This document shows positions 7,751 through 16,836 of a stretch of DNA of 64,000 bases, in pieces. The translations under genes were made by a program, and so were the position numbers. Source of the stretch: Pseudarthrobacter enclensis (GTDB lineage: Bacteria > Actinomycetota > Actinomycetes > Actinomycetales > Micrococcaceae); assembly GCF_030811655.1 (NCBI RefSeq), contig NZ_JAUSRE010000005.1, positions 1-64,000 of the forward strand. Reading direction: 5' to 3'. Each line of letters begins with the position of its first letter. Position 1 is the stretch's first letter. The notes beneath the pieces are model-generated. The model saw nothing but the letters and a program-made list of their open reading frames with translations, was not told the DNA's origin and did not search any database.

Positions 7751-8494
7751 TTACGCCTGCTTGTTCTTCAGTTTGCCGGCCAGGGTGTTCCACCGCGCAC
7801 CCAGGCCCCATTTGGTGACGTTGATCATGGCTTCCACCACGATGTTGCCGCTCATCTTCGACGCTCCCAGTTCACGCTCGACGAAGGTGATGGGACGTTC
7901 CTCGATGCGCAGTCCGAGTTTGGCCACGCGCCATGCCAGGTCCACCTGGAAGCCGTAGCCCACCGAGTCCACCTGGTCCAGGTTGAGCTTTTCCAGCGTG
8001 GTCCTGCGGAACGCACGGTAACCGCCGGTGACGTCCTTGATGGGCAGGCCCAGCATCAGGCGGGCGTAGGTGCTGCCCACCCGTGAAATTGCCTGCCGGT
8101 ACAGCGGCCAGTTGACCACGCTGCCGCCGGGAACCCAGCGTGAGCCCATGGCCAGGTCGGCGCCCTGGTCCACCGCTTCGAGCAGCTGGGGAAGCTGCTC
8201 GGGCTGGTGTGAGCCGTCCGCGTCCATCTCTACCAGGACGTCGTAGCCGGCGTCCAGGCCCCACTTGAAACCGGCGATGTAGGCGGCGCCCAGCCCTTCC
8301 TTGCCCTTGCGGTGCAGGACGTGGACCTGGGAGTCCTCGGCCGCGAAGCCGTCGGCAAGCTGGCCGGTGCTGTCAGGGCTGTTGTCATCGACCACCAGGA
8401 CGTCCGACGCCGGAACGGCCTTCCGAAGGCGCTGGAGCGTCTTGGGCAGCGACTCCAGTTCGTTGTAGGTGGGAATGATCGTAAGGACGCGCAC
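7751..8494 (-). CDS. ppm1: polyprenol monophosphomannose synthase (GT2)
   Basis: A 247-residue family 2 glycosyltransferase that transfers mannose from GDP-mannose to polyprenyl phosphate on the inner membrane face. The lipid-linked mannose then serves lipoglycan synthesis and protein O-mannosylation. Seen: the N-terminal TIIPTYNE strand, DDNSPDSTG, the metal-binding [10 protein letters not shown], and the [12 protein letters not shown] and [12 protein letters not shown] segments characteristic of dolichol-phosphate mannose synthases. There is no C-terminal membrane domain and no fused Lnt domain, unlike mycobacterial Ppm1. A promoter candidate lies 70-100 bases upstream. Confidence 0.9.
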   Translation of the reverse strand: MRVLTIIPTYNELESLPKTLQRLRKAVPASDVLVVDDNSPDSTGQLADGFAAEDSQVHVLHRKGKEGLGAAYIAGFKWGLDAGYDVLVEMDADGSHQPEQLPQLLEAVDQGADLAMGSRWVPGGSVVNWPLYRQAISRVGSTYARLMLGLPIKDVTGGYRAFRRTTLEKLNLDQVDSVGYGFQVDLAWRVAKLGLRIEERPITFVERELGASKMSGNIVVEAMINVTKWGLGARWNTLAGKLKNKQA

Positions 8495-8565
8495 AAAGGG
8501 CCTTTCCTGGTGGAATTGGTCGGTGCACCGCAGGCCGGCCTTGCCGGCCCCGGGCGCAACTCCCC

Positions 8566-8593
8566 ATTATAGGGCGGACGGTTGACCGGTCAG
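8566..8593 (-). promoter_or_regulatory. promoter candidate for ppm1
   Basis: On the minus strand CTGACC (8588-8593), a 16-base spacer and a perfect TATAAT (8566-8571). The -35 region sits within a perfect 10-base palindrome TGACCGGTCA (8583-8592), which also contains the stop region of the amidohydrolase gene. Confidence 0.45.
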
Positions 8594-10239
8594 GAACGCA
8601 AAGCCGGGCTGGCGAAGAGTTCCGCCCCGGTTTTTACAGTTTGCAGGCATACAGGATCGGAGCCTGTGTCCAGGGCCGGGAGCAAAGGCGTCCTGGCCCG
8701 GGGGTCGGTGCTCCACGACTGGACGCGCCCATCAGCCACCTGGACCATCAGTTCCTCCACCTCCCACACGGCAAAGCTTGCCGGGGCGCCTGGCACAAGC
8801 TGCCCCGCCATGGGATTCGGGTGCCGGGCCGCCCTCCAACCGGCGCGGGTGTGGCCAAGGAAGGCTGCCCGCGCGGAGATCCGTTCCCCAGGGTTGTGAT
8901 GTTCCACGCACGCCCGCACGCTGGCCCACGGGCGCAGAGGGGTAACCGGACTGTCGCTGCCAAAGCAGACGGGAACCCCTGCAGAGTAGAAAGCGGCAAA
9001 CGGATTCATCGAGCCGCCCCGCTCCCCCAGCCTGCGCCCGTACAGACCGCCCGGTCCGCCCCAGGCGGCATCGAAGGCCGGCTGTGCGCTGACGGTCACG
9101 GAGTAGTGCGCCAACCTGGCCACAGCGGCGGCGTCCGCCATCTCCACGTGCTCAAACCGGTGGCCTGCAGCGCGCACCCGCTGCTCCCCCACTTCCTTGG
9201 CGGCCAGGTCCAGCGCTTCCAGCGCCGCGTCCAGCCCTGCGTCGCCGATCACATGGAAACCACCCTGAATCCCGGCCAGCGAGCAGGCCGCCAGATGGGC
9301 CGCCGCCTGCTCGACCCCAAGGTACAGCGAGCCGCGTTCCCCGGCTGCGTCACTGTAGTCGCTGCGAAGTGCGGCAGTGCGGGAACCCAGTGACCCGTCA
9401 ATGTTCAGGTCGCCGGCCAGCCCACGAAGGCCTGGGGGGAACTGCGCCACCAGCGCGCGGGCCTGTTCCTCGGACGACACCAGGCCACCCCAGTAGGGCA
9501 TGACTTCCGGGAACTGTGGCCCGCCCCGTTCGTCGAGGTTCCATCCGGCGGCCATCCTGAGGTCATCGGTCCCGCCGATGTGGGGCGCGCCCATTTCCGC
9601 TACGGCGACGTACCCGTTGGCGGCAGCTTCGCCAAGGGCACGGGCCTGGTGGCGCTTCAGGGCCTCCTGGGGCATCTGCCGTGTTGCCAGCCGGGCTGCT
9701 TCGTGGGCTGCCCGCGTAACCCAGGCGCCGCCGTCGTACCCGTCTTTATTCCGGAGGGCGGCGGACTCCGCCATGGACGTGGAAACCAGTGCGGAATGCA
9801 CGTCGACGCGCGACAGGTACACCGGCCTGCCCCCGGACGCTCGTTCGAGTTCTTCGGCGCTGGGGAGGGCGGGATCGGCCCAGGCTGACTCGTCCCAGCC
9901 GTGGCCGAGGACCGGCCCTTCCCCGGGGGCTCCGGCGACTGCGTCCAGCACCGCCCGGGCAGAGGTGGCTGCCCCAAGCTGCAGCGACTCCAGCGCGATG
10001 CCGGTTTCCGTCAGGTGCACGTGAGAGTCAACGAAGCCCGGCGCAACCAGGGCGCCGCGGAGGTCGATGATCTCCATGGAGCTGTCGGCAATGGACGACG
10101 CCCCCTGCTCCGAGCCCACCCACGCAACGGTGTCGCCGTCCACCAGCATGGCGGTGGCGAACGGGTCTGCGGCGGTATAGACGGACCCGTTCCGGTACAG
10201 CACCGGGGCGGGGCGGGAAGTGGCGTCGGAACGGGGCAT
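8590..10239 (-). CDS. amidohydrolase family protein (YtcJ-like)
   Basis: A 549-residue metal-dependent hydrolase. The N-terminal small beta domain (VLYRNGSVYTAADP) is followed by the metal-binding APGFVDSHVHL motif, the GHGWDESAW segment typical of YtcJ-type enzymes, HVIGDAGLDAAL, and a C-terminal GSDSPVTPLRPW motif. The family includes exoenzyme-regulatory AepA-like proteins and N-substituted formamide deformylases. The natural substrate is unknown. ATG 10239 is preceded by AGGAG on its own strand. Upstream extension would run into helY. It is the second-last gene of the long minus-strand block. Confidence 0.86.
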   Translation of the reverse strand: MPRSDATSRPAPVLYRNGSVYTAADPFATAMLVDGDTVAWVGSEQGASSIADSSMEIIDLRGALVAPGFVDSHVHLTETGIALESLQLGAATSARAVLDAVAGAPGEGPVLGHGWDESAWADPALPSAEELERASGGRPVYLSRVDVHSALVSTSMAESAALRNKDGYDGGAWVTRAAHEAARLATRQMPQEALKRHQARALGEAAANGYVAVAEMGAPHIGGTDDLRMAAGWNLDERGGPQFPEVMPYWGGLVSSEEQARALVAQFPPGLRGLAGDLNIDGSLGSRTAALRSDYSDAAGERGSLYLGVEQAAAHLAACSLAGIQGGFHVIGDAGLDAALEALDLAAKEVGEQRVRAAGHRFEHVEMADAAAVARLAHYSVTVSAQPAFDAAWGGPGGLYGRRLGERGGSMNPFAAFYSAGVPVCFGSDSPVTPLRPWASVRACVEHHNPGERISARAAFLGHTRAGWRAARHPNPMAGQLVPGAPASFAVWEVEELMVQVADGRVQSWSTDPRARTPLLPALDTGSDPVCLQTVKTGAELFASPALRS

Positions 10240-10300
10240 GGGGGCGGGACTCCTGGGATGAGTGCAGGCCGGCGTCAACCGGCAAGGGATAGAAGCGGGG

Positions 10301-13222
10301 TTAGAGAACGGAAGAGTAAGCCACGACGCCGCGGCGGATGAGGTTGATGGCTTCGGCGCACAGCCGCGCCAGGCGCGGTTCCAGGCCCGGGATCTTGGCG
10401 AGCTGGTCCAGGAGGTCAACCACCTGCTTGACCCAGCGGACAAAGTCTCCCGCGGCAAGGTCGGTGCCGCTCAGGACATCCTGCAGGTGCCGCCCGCGGG
10501 CCCACTTGTACAGTGGCCACACGAGGCCCAGTTCGGGCTCACCGGTCAATGGAAGCTTGTTTTCCTCTTCCACGTCCTCAAGGACTGACCACTCCCTGAC
10601 CACGATGTCCACCGAGGTCTCCAGGGAGACGCTCGGCATGCGCGGCCGCAGGCCCCGGTCCTCGCGTTTGGCCTGGTAGACCAGCACGCTGGCCAGGGCA
10701 GCAACTTCGGCGGCGTCCAGGTCATCGAACGCGCCCAGGCGCAGTGACTGGGAGATCAGCAGGTCCTTCTCGCCGTAGATCCTGCGCAACCGCTGGCCAT
10801 CCGCGCTGATCTTCAGGGCGCCGTCGCCGGTGTCCTCAAGGTAGCCATAGGCGGAAAGGACGTCACACACCCGGTCGAAGGTTTTGGCGATCGTGTTGGT
10901 GCGGCCCTGGATTTGGCGGACCAGGCCGTCCGTTTCACGCCGCAGCTTCCACCAGCGTTCCGACCACCGCGCGTGGTCTTCCCGTTCGCTGCAGCCGTGG
11001 CAGGGGTGTGCCTTGAGGGCCCGGCGCAGATCGGCGATGCGCCTCTCCTGGTTGGGAAATGCGGCGCCGCGGCCGAAATCGTGGTTGCGGTTCTGCCCGG
11101 GAGCAGGCGGCCGGTTCTCGCGCAGGGCGTTCCGTGCGCTGGAGGCAAGGTCCCGCCGGGACTTGGGCACCTTGGCATTGAAGGATTTGGGAATGCGGAT
11201 CCGGGTAACCGGCGCGATGGGTCCTTCCAGGTCGTCGGCTCCTATCCGGCGCAGCTGGTTGTCCAGGGTGAGCACGGCAGGCCGCGGCTCGCGGCTGCTG
11301 TGGTCAGAGCTGAGGACGACGGCGGGCCCCGGGGCACGCCCGCCGGGAACGTTGACGACGTCCCCGGGCAGGAGGCGCGCGAGGGAGTCGTCACTGAGTG
11401 ACTTCTGGACCCGCGACTTGGTCCGGGAGGTGGCACTCTCGGCATCGGAGAGTTCCCGGCGCAGCCGGGCATACTCCGTGAAGTCGCCAAGGTGGCAGGT
11501 CATGGACTTGGCGTAGCCCGCAAGGGATTCCTCCCGGCTCCGCACCTGCCTGGCCAGCCCAACCACCGACCGGTCGGCCTGGAACTGGGCAAAGGACGAT
11601 TCCAGGATTTCCCGGGCCCTGGCACGCCCAAACTGCGCCAGGAGGTTGATGCTCATGTTGTAGGTGGGCCGGAAACTGGAGTTCAGCGGATACGTTCGCC
11701 GCGACGCCAGGCCTGCCACCGCTGTGGGGTCCGTGCCCGGCTGCCACAGCACCACTGCGTGCCCTTCAACATCGATGCCGCGCCGGCCGGCCCTGCCCGT
11801 CAGCTGGGTGTACTCCCCCGCGGTGATGTCGACGTGGGCTTCGCCGTTGAACTTGTCCAGCTTCTCCAGCACCACGGAACGGGCGGGCATGTTCACGCCC
11901 AGCGCCAAGGTCTCCGTGGCGAACACCGCCTTGACCAGGCCGTCGGCGAAGAGTTTTTCCACCACTTCCTTGAAGGTGGGCAGCATGCCGGCGTGGTGTG
12001 CAGCGAAGCCGCGAAGCAGTCCGTCGCGCCAGGTCCAGAAACCCAGGACGTCGAGGTCGTCTGGTGGAATGTCCTGGCCGGCCTCGTCAACGCGCTGGGC
12101 AATGATCCGCTGTTCTTTTTCCGTGGTAAGCCACAAGCCGGATCCCACACATTGCGCGACGGCCGCCTCACACCCTGCGCGCGAGAAGATGAAGGTGATG
12201 GCCGGCAGCAGGTCCATCCGGTCCAGGCTTGCGATTACCTGCGGTCGGCTGGCGGGGCGTACCCCCGTTGGTTCGCTCCTGCCCGGGCGGTCGTAACCGC
12301 CACGGCCACGCTGGCCGCGGCGGCCAGCGCCCGGCCGGCTGCGGAAACTCTGCTGGCTCTCACTGCGTGCCACCGTCAGCAGGTCCGGGTTGACGTCGAA
12401 GCCCCGTCCCTTCGCGGTGTCCCGGGTCTTGGCAGCCGGCACCGGCTGCTGGTCCCCGTCCTCAACCGGCGGGGCGATTTCGTCGAAGGTGGTTTCCCCG
12501 GCGAACAGGTCCATGATTTGCCGGCCCACCATGACGTGCTGCCACAGCGGCACCGGACGGTGTTCGGAAACAATGATGTCCGTGTCCCCGCGGACGGTAT
12601 CGAGCCAAGCGCCGAACTCTTCGGCATTCGAAACGGTTGCGCTGAGCGAAGCGACCTGGACCTCGCTGGGGAGGTGGATGATGACTTCCTCCCAGACTGC
12701 ACCACGGAACCGGTCGGCAAGGTAATGGACCTCGTCCATGACCACGTAGCCAAGGTCGTCGAGGGTGGCTGAGTCCGCGTACAGCATGTTCCGCAGGACT
12801 TCCGTGGTCATGACCACCACCTGGGCGTCCCCGTTGATACTGGTGTCGCCAGTGAGGAGGCCCACGTTGTCCGCACCGTACTTTTCGGTGAGTTCGGTGA
12901 ACTTCTGGTTGCTGAGGGCCTTGATGGGGGTGGTGTAGAACGCCTTCAGCCCACGCTGAAGGGCCAGGTAGATGGCGAACTCCCCCACGATGGTTTTGCC
13001 GGCGCCCGTGGGGGCCGCCACCAGGACCCCCCTGCCCTCCTGCAGGGAACGGCAGGCCTGCCGCTGGAAGTCGTCAAGTTCGAAGGCCAGGGTGCGGGTA
13101 AAGGCTCCAAGATACGTGGCGGCCTCGGCCCTGCGTTCCGCGCTGGCGCGGTATCTCTCAGCCGGCGAGAGTTCTTCAGGATCGATGGGCCCGGTGGAGA
13201 AGGGTCCGGTGGTGGAGGACAT
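10301..13222 (-). CDS. helY: Ski2-like DEAD/DEAH-box RNA helicase
   Basis: A 973-residue superfamily 2 helicase. Walker A APTGAGKT lies at 70-77 and the Walker B DEVH box at 163-166. SLSATVSN (motif III), TETLALGVNMPARSV and QLTGRAGRRGID (motifs V and VI) are all present, and the C-terminal third holds the Ski2/Mtr4-type (DSHCT) helical domain. A basic RGQRGRGGYDRPGR insertion sits between the RecA domains. It is related to mycobacterial HelY and yeast Mtr4/Ski2, which unwind structured RNA for decay. It begins 20 bases after tatC, so it is probably in the pafBC-tatAC transcript. Confidence 0.92.
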   Translation of the reverse strand: MSSTTGPFSTGPIDPEELSPAERYRASAERRAEAATYLGAFTRTLAFELDDFQRQACRSLQEGRGVLVAAPTGAGKTIVGEFAIYLALQRGLKAFYTTPIKALSNQKFTELTEKYGADNVGLLTGDTSINGDAQVVVMTTEVLRNMLYADSATLDDLGYVVMDEVHYLADRFRGAVWEEVIIHLPSEVQVASLSATVSNAEEFGAWLDTVRGDTDIIVSEHRPVPLWQHVMVGRQIMDLFAGETTFDEIAPPVEDGDQQPVPAAKTRDTAKGRGFDVNPDLLTVARSESQQSFRSRPGAGRRGQRGRGGYDRPGRSEPTGVRPASRPQVIASLDRMDLLPAITFIFSRAGCEAAVAQCVGSGLWLTTEKEQRIIAQRVDEAGQDIPPDDLDVLGFWTWRDGLLRGFAAHHAGMLPTFKEVVEKLFADGLVKAVFATETLALGVNMPARSVVLEKLDKFNGEAHVDITAGEYTQLTGRAGRRGIDVEGHAVVLWQPGTDPTAVAGLASRRTYPLNSSFRPTYNMSINLLAQFGRARAREILESSFAQFQADRSVVGLARQVRSREESLAGYAKSMTCHLGDFTEYARLRRELSDAESATSRTKSRVQKSLSDDSLARLLPGDVVNVPGGRAPGPAVVLSSDHSSREPRPAVLTLDNQLRRIGADDLEGPIAPVTRIRIPKSFNAKVPKSRRDLASSARNALRENRPPAPGQNRNHDFGRGAAFPNQERRIADLRRALKAHPCHGCSEREDHARWSERWWKLRRETDGLVRQIQGRTNTIAKTFDRVCDVLSAYGYLEDTGDGALKISADGQRLRRIYGEKDLLISQSLRLGAFDDLDAAEVAALASVLVYQAKREDRGLRPRMPSVSLETSVDIVVREWSVLEDVEEENKLPLTGEPELGLVWPLYKWARGRHLQDVLSGTDLAAGDFVRWVKQVVDLLDQLAKIPGLEPRLARLCAEAINLIRRGVVAYSSVL

Positions 13223-13242
13223 ACCCCAAGCCTAGCGGCAGG

Positions 13243-14079
13243 CTAGAGCTTCTTAAGCTCGCTGCTTGGGGTGGCGATGTCCGCCGTTGCCTCGGTTTCC
13301 TCGACCTGCTTGGCCTGGCGGCGATCGCGGCGCCTGTCGTTCAGGATGCAGATGCCAATAGCTGCAAAGAACAGGGCCAGCAGTGGACCGGCCAGCATGA
13401 ACATCGATATGGCATCCGCGCCGGGGGCGGCCATGGCCGCGAGGACAAACACCAGGAAGACGGTGATGCGCCAGGCCTTGAGGATGGTCCGGCCTGAAAT
13501 AAGGCCTGCCATGTTGATGCCCACGAGCACCACGGGTACCAGGAACGCCAAGCCGAGCATCAGCACCATGCGGGTCACGAACTCGATGTAGGTCCTGGCA
13601 TCGATGACGCTGGAAGACCCCTGGGGGGTGAACTGTGTCAGCGCGTGGACAACCTGCGGAACCACCAGCCAGCCCACCCAGATCCCGGCGAGGAACAGCG
13701 GGATGGCAGCAGCCATGTAGCCCAGGGTGTAGCGCCGCTCCTTGGATGTCAGGCCCGGCGTGATGAACGCCCAGAGCTGGTAGATCCAGATGGGGCTCGA
13801 GATGACGGCACCGATGAGGAGCGACATCTGGAGCTTGAAATCAAAGGGTGAGGCAATGGTCCCGAAGTTGATGGCGGCAAGTCCGCCGGTCTCATTGGAA
13901 ATACGGTTGACCGGCTCGGCCAGGGCCTTCAGCAGCGGATCGTAAAGTATCCAGCCCCCAATACCGCCAATGACGACGCCGATAGCCGACTTGATCAGCC
14001 GGTTTTTCAGCTCCTTGACGTGCTCCCAAAGCGACATCCGCCCCTCAGGATTGGCTTTGCGGGCCCGAGACAGTGCCAC
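13243..14079 (-). CDS. tatC: twin-arginine translocase subunit TatC
   Basis: A 278-residue membrane protein with six predicted helices, the multi-spanning receptor that recognises twin-arginine signal peptides. The N-terminal RMSLWEHVKELKNRLIKS region and the later IYQLWAFITPGLTSKER match conserved TatC segments. The tail is basic and then acidic (NDRRRDRRQAKQVEETEA). It follows tatA by six bases. The Tat-exported PHP-domain protein at 39.6-41.2 kb is a likely client. Confidence 0.96.
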   Translation of the reverse strand: MALSRARKANPEGRMSLWEHVKELKNRLIKSAIGVVIGGIGGWILYDPLLKALAEPVNRISNETGGLAAINFGTIASPFDFKLQMSLLIGAVISSPIWIYQLWAFITPGLTSKERRYTLGYMAAAIPLFLAGIWVGWLVVPQVVHALTQFTPQGSSSVIDARTYIEFVTRMVLMLGLAFLVPVVLVGINMAGLISGRTILKAWRITVFLVFVLAAMAAPGADAISMFMLAGPLLALFFAAIGICILNDRRRDRRQAKQVEETEATADIATPSSELKKL

Positions 14080-14085
14080 GGTAGG

Positions 14086-14358
14086 TCAGGCGCGGGTTGA
14101 AGGCGGAACGTCAGTGCCGTCTGTCGGCTCTCCGGGCTTCGCCTTGGGGTGGTTCACAATGGTTCCTTCCACGGGACCGGAGGGGTCGGTGGAGTCGGCC
14201 TTGCCGTCGTTCTTCATTTCCTTGACCTCGGACCTGATGATCCGCATGGACTGTCCCAGGCTGCGGGCCATGGCCGGAAGCTTGGGGGCTGCGAAGAGAA
14301 GCAAAGCAACGATGATGATGATTACGATTGGCCAAGGGCCATCAAAGAGTCTTCCCAC
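14086..14358 (-). CDS. tatA: Sec-independent translocase protein TatA/TatE
   Basis: A 90-residue protein with a single N-terminal helix (PIVIIIIVALLLFAAPKLP), an amphipathic helix (ARSLGQSMRIIRSEVKEM) and a flexible charged tail, the usual TatA plan. It forms the pore-building subunit with TatC encoded next. No tatB is present in the window. Confidence 0.95.
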   Translation of the reverse strand: MGRLFDGPWPIVIIIIVALLLFAAPKLPAMARSLGQSMRIIRSEVKEMKNDGKADSTDPSGPVEGTIVNHPKAKPGEPTDGTDVPPSTRA

Positions 14359-14390
14359 GGGAAATCCTTTCCTCTAACTACATCCTACTT

Positions 14391-14738
14391 CTATGTGAAG
14401 TCGAGATCTCCGAGCGCCTGCGGCTGGCCCCGGTCCTTTTTGCGCTGCACTCGCCTGCGTCGGCGTTCTTCGCGCCGCGCCAGTTTGGATGCCTCGTAAT
14501 CATGTCGCATGACGGCGGGCGAGGCAAAAACGGCAGAGCCCGGGCGCGGCCCCTCCGCTTCACCTGGCGCCTCCTGCACCTCGGGTGGGTTCAGGTGCCC
14601 CAGCTTTTCGCCCGCGGCGCCGAGATCCTTCATGGTCGCCATGAACTGCCGGAACAGACGGAGGCCCAGAAGGACATAGAACAGCAGGGACAGTGCGACG
14701 AGCGCCACCCATATGAGAATCCAGGACCACCAAGGCAT
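14391..14738 (-). CDS. small single-pass membrane protein between pafBC and tatA
   Basis: 115 residues. One N-terminal membrane helix (WILIWVALVALSLLFYVLLG), then a short helical segment and a strongly basic tail (LARREERRRRRVQRKKDR). The start at 14738 follows the pafBC stop by ten bases and 32 bases separate its end from tatA, so it is in the operon. I do not recognise the family. Its position is consistent with an accessory role in the envelope or with Tat, but nothing in the sequence proves this. Confidence 0.75.
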   Translation of the reverse strand: MPWWSWILIWVALVALSLLFYVLLGLRLFRQFMATMKDLGAAGEKLGHLNPPEVQEAPGEAEGPRPGSAVFASPAVMRHDYEASKLARREERRRRRVQRKKDRGQPQALGDLDFT

Positions 14739-14748
14739 GCTGAGAAGT

Positions 14749-16734
14749 CTATCCGGCGTATCTGTCCAGTGATGCCGCCAGCCACTCCCGGGCAGCCGTG
14801 GCCAGGTCGGCGGGCGCCAGGATCCGGGCGGTACCGCCGTGCTGGGCCACGAACATGGGCAGCCACGCCGTGTTGCCGAAGCGGATCTCTGCCACCATCC
14901 CGCCGTCGGGAAGCTCTGCCGTGCGTTCGGCGTAGTAGTCGTCCGCAAGCCCCCTCCCCTGGCGGGTGAGCTGGACGGTGACGGTGGTGTCGTCGTCGTT
15001 GGGCGTGAAGAGCTTGGCCGGGACGCCTCCCTCGGCTGCTCCTGTCTTGCTGGCATGTGCGCCGTTCGGGTGGATGTCCTGTATCCGGTCCAGACGGAAG
15101 TTCCGGAGTCCCTGCACGAGGTGGCACCACGCTTCGAAGTACCAGGTGTTGTCCAGCGAGTACAGGCGCAGCGGGTCGACGTCGCGTTCACTGACCGCGT
15201 CCCGCTGGGGTGACAGGTAGGCCAGGTGGAGCTGGGAGCGCGACTCGATGGCCTGCCGGACCGTGGCGTGGATGCCTGCGTCGGCGGGAGCCACCTGGGG
15301 GCCGGCAATGGAGGCCGCACGGAGCCCTTCTTCTCCTGCGGCTGCCAGGAGTTTCAAAGTGACCGATTCCAGGGCGCCGCCGCCGGGCAGGTCGGGCAGG
15401 CCATTAAGGGTTTCAAGTCCTGTGAGCAGGGCGCATGCTTCCTCGACGGTGAACCGGACAGGCCTCTTGAGGTCGAGGTCCTGGGTGATGAAGACGTGGT
15501 CGTCCTCCCATTGGATGTCGAGCAGGTCATCCGGATACCCCTCCGGCAACCCGGAGCAAATGAGGATCCGAAGGTCCGCCTCAAGTTCTCCGCGGGTGAC
15601 GCCAAAGTGGTTGGCCACGTCCTGGATGTGGAGGCCCTGGTTGTGGACCAGGAATGGGACCAGCTGCAGCATGCGCTTGAGCTGGTCCTCCGAGGTTCCT
15701 TTCGGGGCAGGGCGCGGTCTGCGGCCCCCAAAAGTGTAGGCAGGTGGGACCGAGTCGCTGAAGTCAGCAGCGGCCTGAAGGCGGCGCTGGACGGAGCGGG
15801 ACAGCTCAGCGGGTTCAACTGCCAGGGCCTCCGGCCCGTATGAGGCCAGCTCCTCGGCCAGGACTTCAAGGTCCCGGTACTCGAGGACAAGCCGGTCATA
15901 TCCGTCTACGGGTGGAGCGGATGTCTGCTGCCGGCTCTCCGCGACCGCACGGCGGCGCAGGGCGAGGAGGTGTCCTTTCCGGACGTCCACTTCGGCTGTG
16001 CGCAGCGGCAACTCAGGGAGCCGGTCCAGCTCTGCGCGGATGTTGAAATCAGCCGGCGGTGTGTAGTGCTCCCGGGCGACGGTCGTCACAGCACTGGTGA
16101 GGCGGGACAGGCGGAACTGCCGTGCTGCCTTCCGGGCGCGGTCGTACCCCATGAGGTACCACTGGCCGAATCGGCTGCCAAGGCCCCACGGCTCAACAGT
16201 CCGCTCTTCCTCTTTGCCCGTGCTGGACGCAAGATACGTGAACGAAACGGGATGCCGGGCGTGCATCGCTGCGACGATGTCATCGAAGGCCTGGCCGGCC
16301 GGCTTGATCCGTGGCTGGACACCGGCAGGAAGTTCAACCTTGGCCAGCCGCCCGGACGCCTGCAGCTTGCGCAGTGCGCTTTGGGCTGCGGTCCCCAAGG
16401 CAGCCCGCTCCCAAAGCTGGGACGCCAGCAGGAGCACCGTCCATTCTTCGGGTGCGAGCTGGACGTCAGGGAGCCGGTTCGATTCCTTGCCTATCCTGTA
16501 CCGGGTAGTGGCGGGATCGTCCTCGCTCCACCCAAGGTCAGTCAGGGTCTCGACGTCGAAGCCCATCGCCCGCAGGTCATTCTTGTCCCGTTCGAACATC
16601 CGCCCGAAAGCGACGTCGTTGCCGGAGGTGTCGTGGTAGATCTTTTCACGCAACTCGCTGCGGCGGAGCCCGTAGCGGGTGTTGAGCAGAGCAATGAGCA
16701 GGTTCAGGAGGCGTTCGGTGCGGGATACGGACAC
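14749..16734 (-). CDS. pafBC: fused PafB-PafC WYL-domain DNA-damage regulator
   Basis: A single 661-residue protein containing two tandem copies of the HTH-WYL-WCX plan that most actinobacteria encode as separate pafB and pafC genes. First half: HTH (RTERLLNLLIALLNTRYG), WYL core (QWYLMGYDRARKAARQFRL). Second half: HTH (LVPFLVHNQGLHIQDVANHF), a degenerate WYF core (TWYFEAWCHLVQGLRNFRL). PafBC activates a large RecA-independent DNA-damage regulon and is thought to sense single-stranded DNA through the WYL domains. Arthrobacter is known to carry the natural fusion, which was used for structural work. GTG 16734 is chosen because upstream codons run into the terminator of the preceding gene. Confidence 0.92.
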   Translation of the reverse strand: MSVSRTERLLNLLIALLNTRYGLRRSELREKIYHDTSGNDVAFGRMFERDKNDLRAMGFDVETLTDLGWSEDDPATTRYRIGKESNRLPDVQLAPEEWTVLLLASQLWERAALGTAAQSALRKLQASGRLAKVELPAGVQPRIKPAGQAFDDIVAAMHARHPVSFTYLASSTGKEEERTVEPWGLGSRFGQWYLMGYDRARKAARQFRLSRLTSAVTTVAREHYTPPADFNIRAELDRLPELPLRTAEVDVRKGHLLALRRRAVAESRQQTSAPPVDGYDRLVLEYRDLEVLAEELASYGPEALAVEPAELSRSVQRRLQAAADFSDSVPPAYTFGGRRPRPAPKGTSEDQLKRMLQLVPFLVHNQGLHIQDVANHFGVTRGELEADLRILICSGLPEGYPDDLLDIQWEDDHVFITQDLDLKRPVRFTVEEACALLTGLETLNGLPDLPGGGALESVTLKLLAAAGEEGLRAASIAGPQVAPADAGIHATVRQAIESRSQLHLAYLSPQRDAVSERDVDPLRLYSLDNTWYFEAWCHLVQGLRNFRLDRIQDIHPNGAHASKTGAAEGGVPAKLFTPNDDDTTVTVQLTRQGRGLADDYYAERTAELPDGGMVAEIRFGNTAWLPMFVAQHGGTARILAPADLATAAREWLAASLDRYAG

Positions 16735-16773
16735 CTTGGTTACGTTACTAAACCCGCCCGCTGAAAGCAGAAA

Positions 16774-16812
16774 GCGCGGCTGCACGGAGGGCAATCCTCC
16801 ATGCAGCCGCGC
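16774..16812 (-). terminator. hairpin terminator after the cytosolic FKBP gene
   Basis: An 11-bp stem (16774-16784 with 16802-16812) continues after one mismatch into five more pairs. On the minus strand it is followed by TTTCTGCTTTC, a weak T-rich tract, so partial readthrough into pafBC is likely. Confidence 0.7.
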
Positions 16813-16836
16813 TGTTTGCTGCGTCCCGGGGCCGGA

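Noticed and set aside
11492..12772. 426-codon open frame on the plus strand
   Set aside because: Antisense to helY, whose helicase motifs are complete; no recognisable domain.
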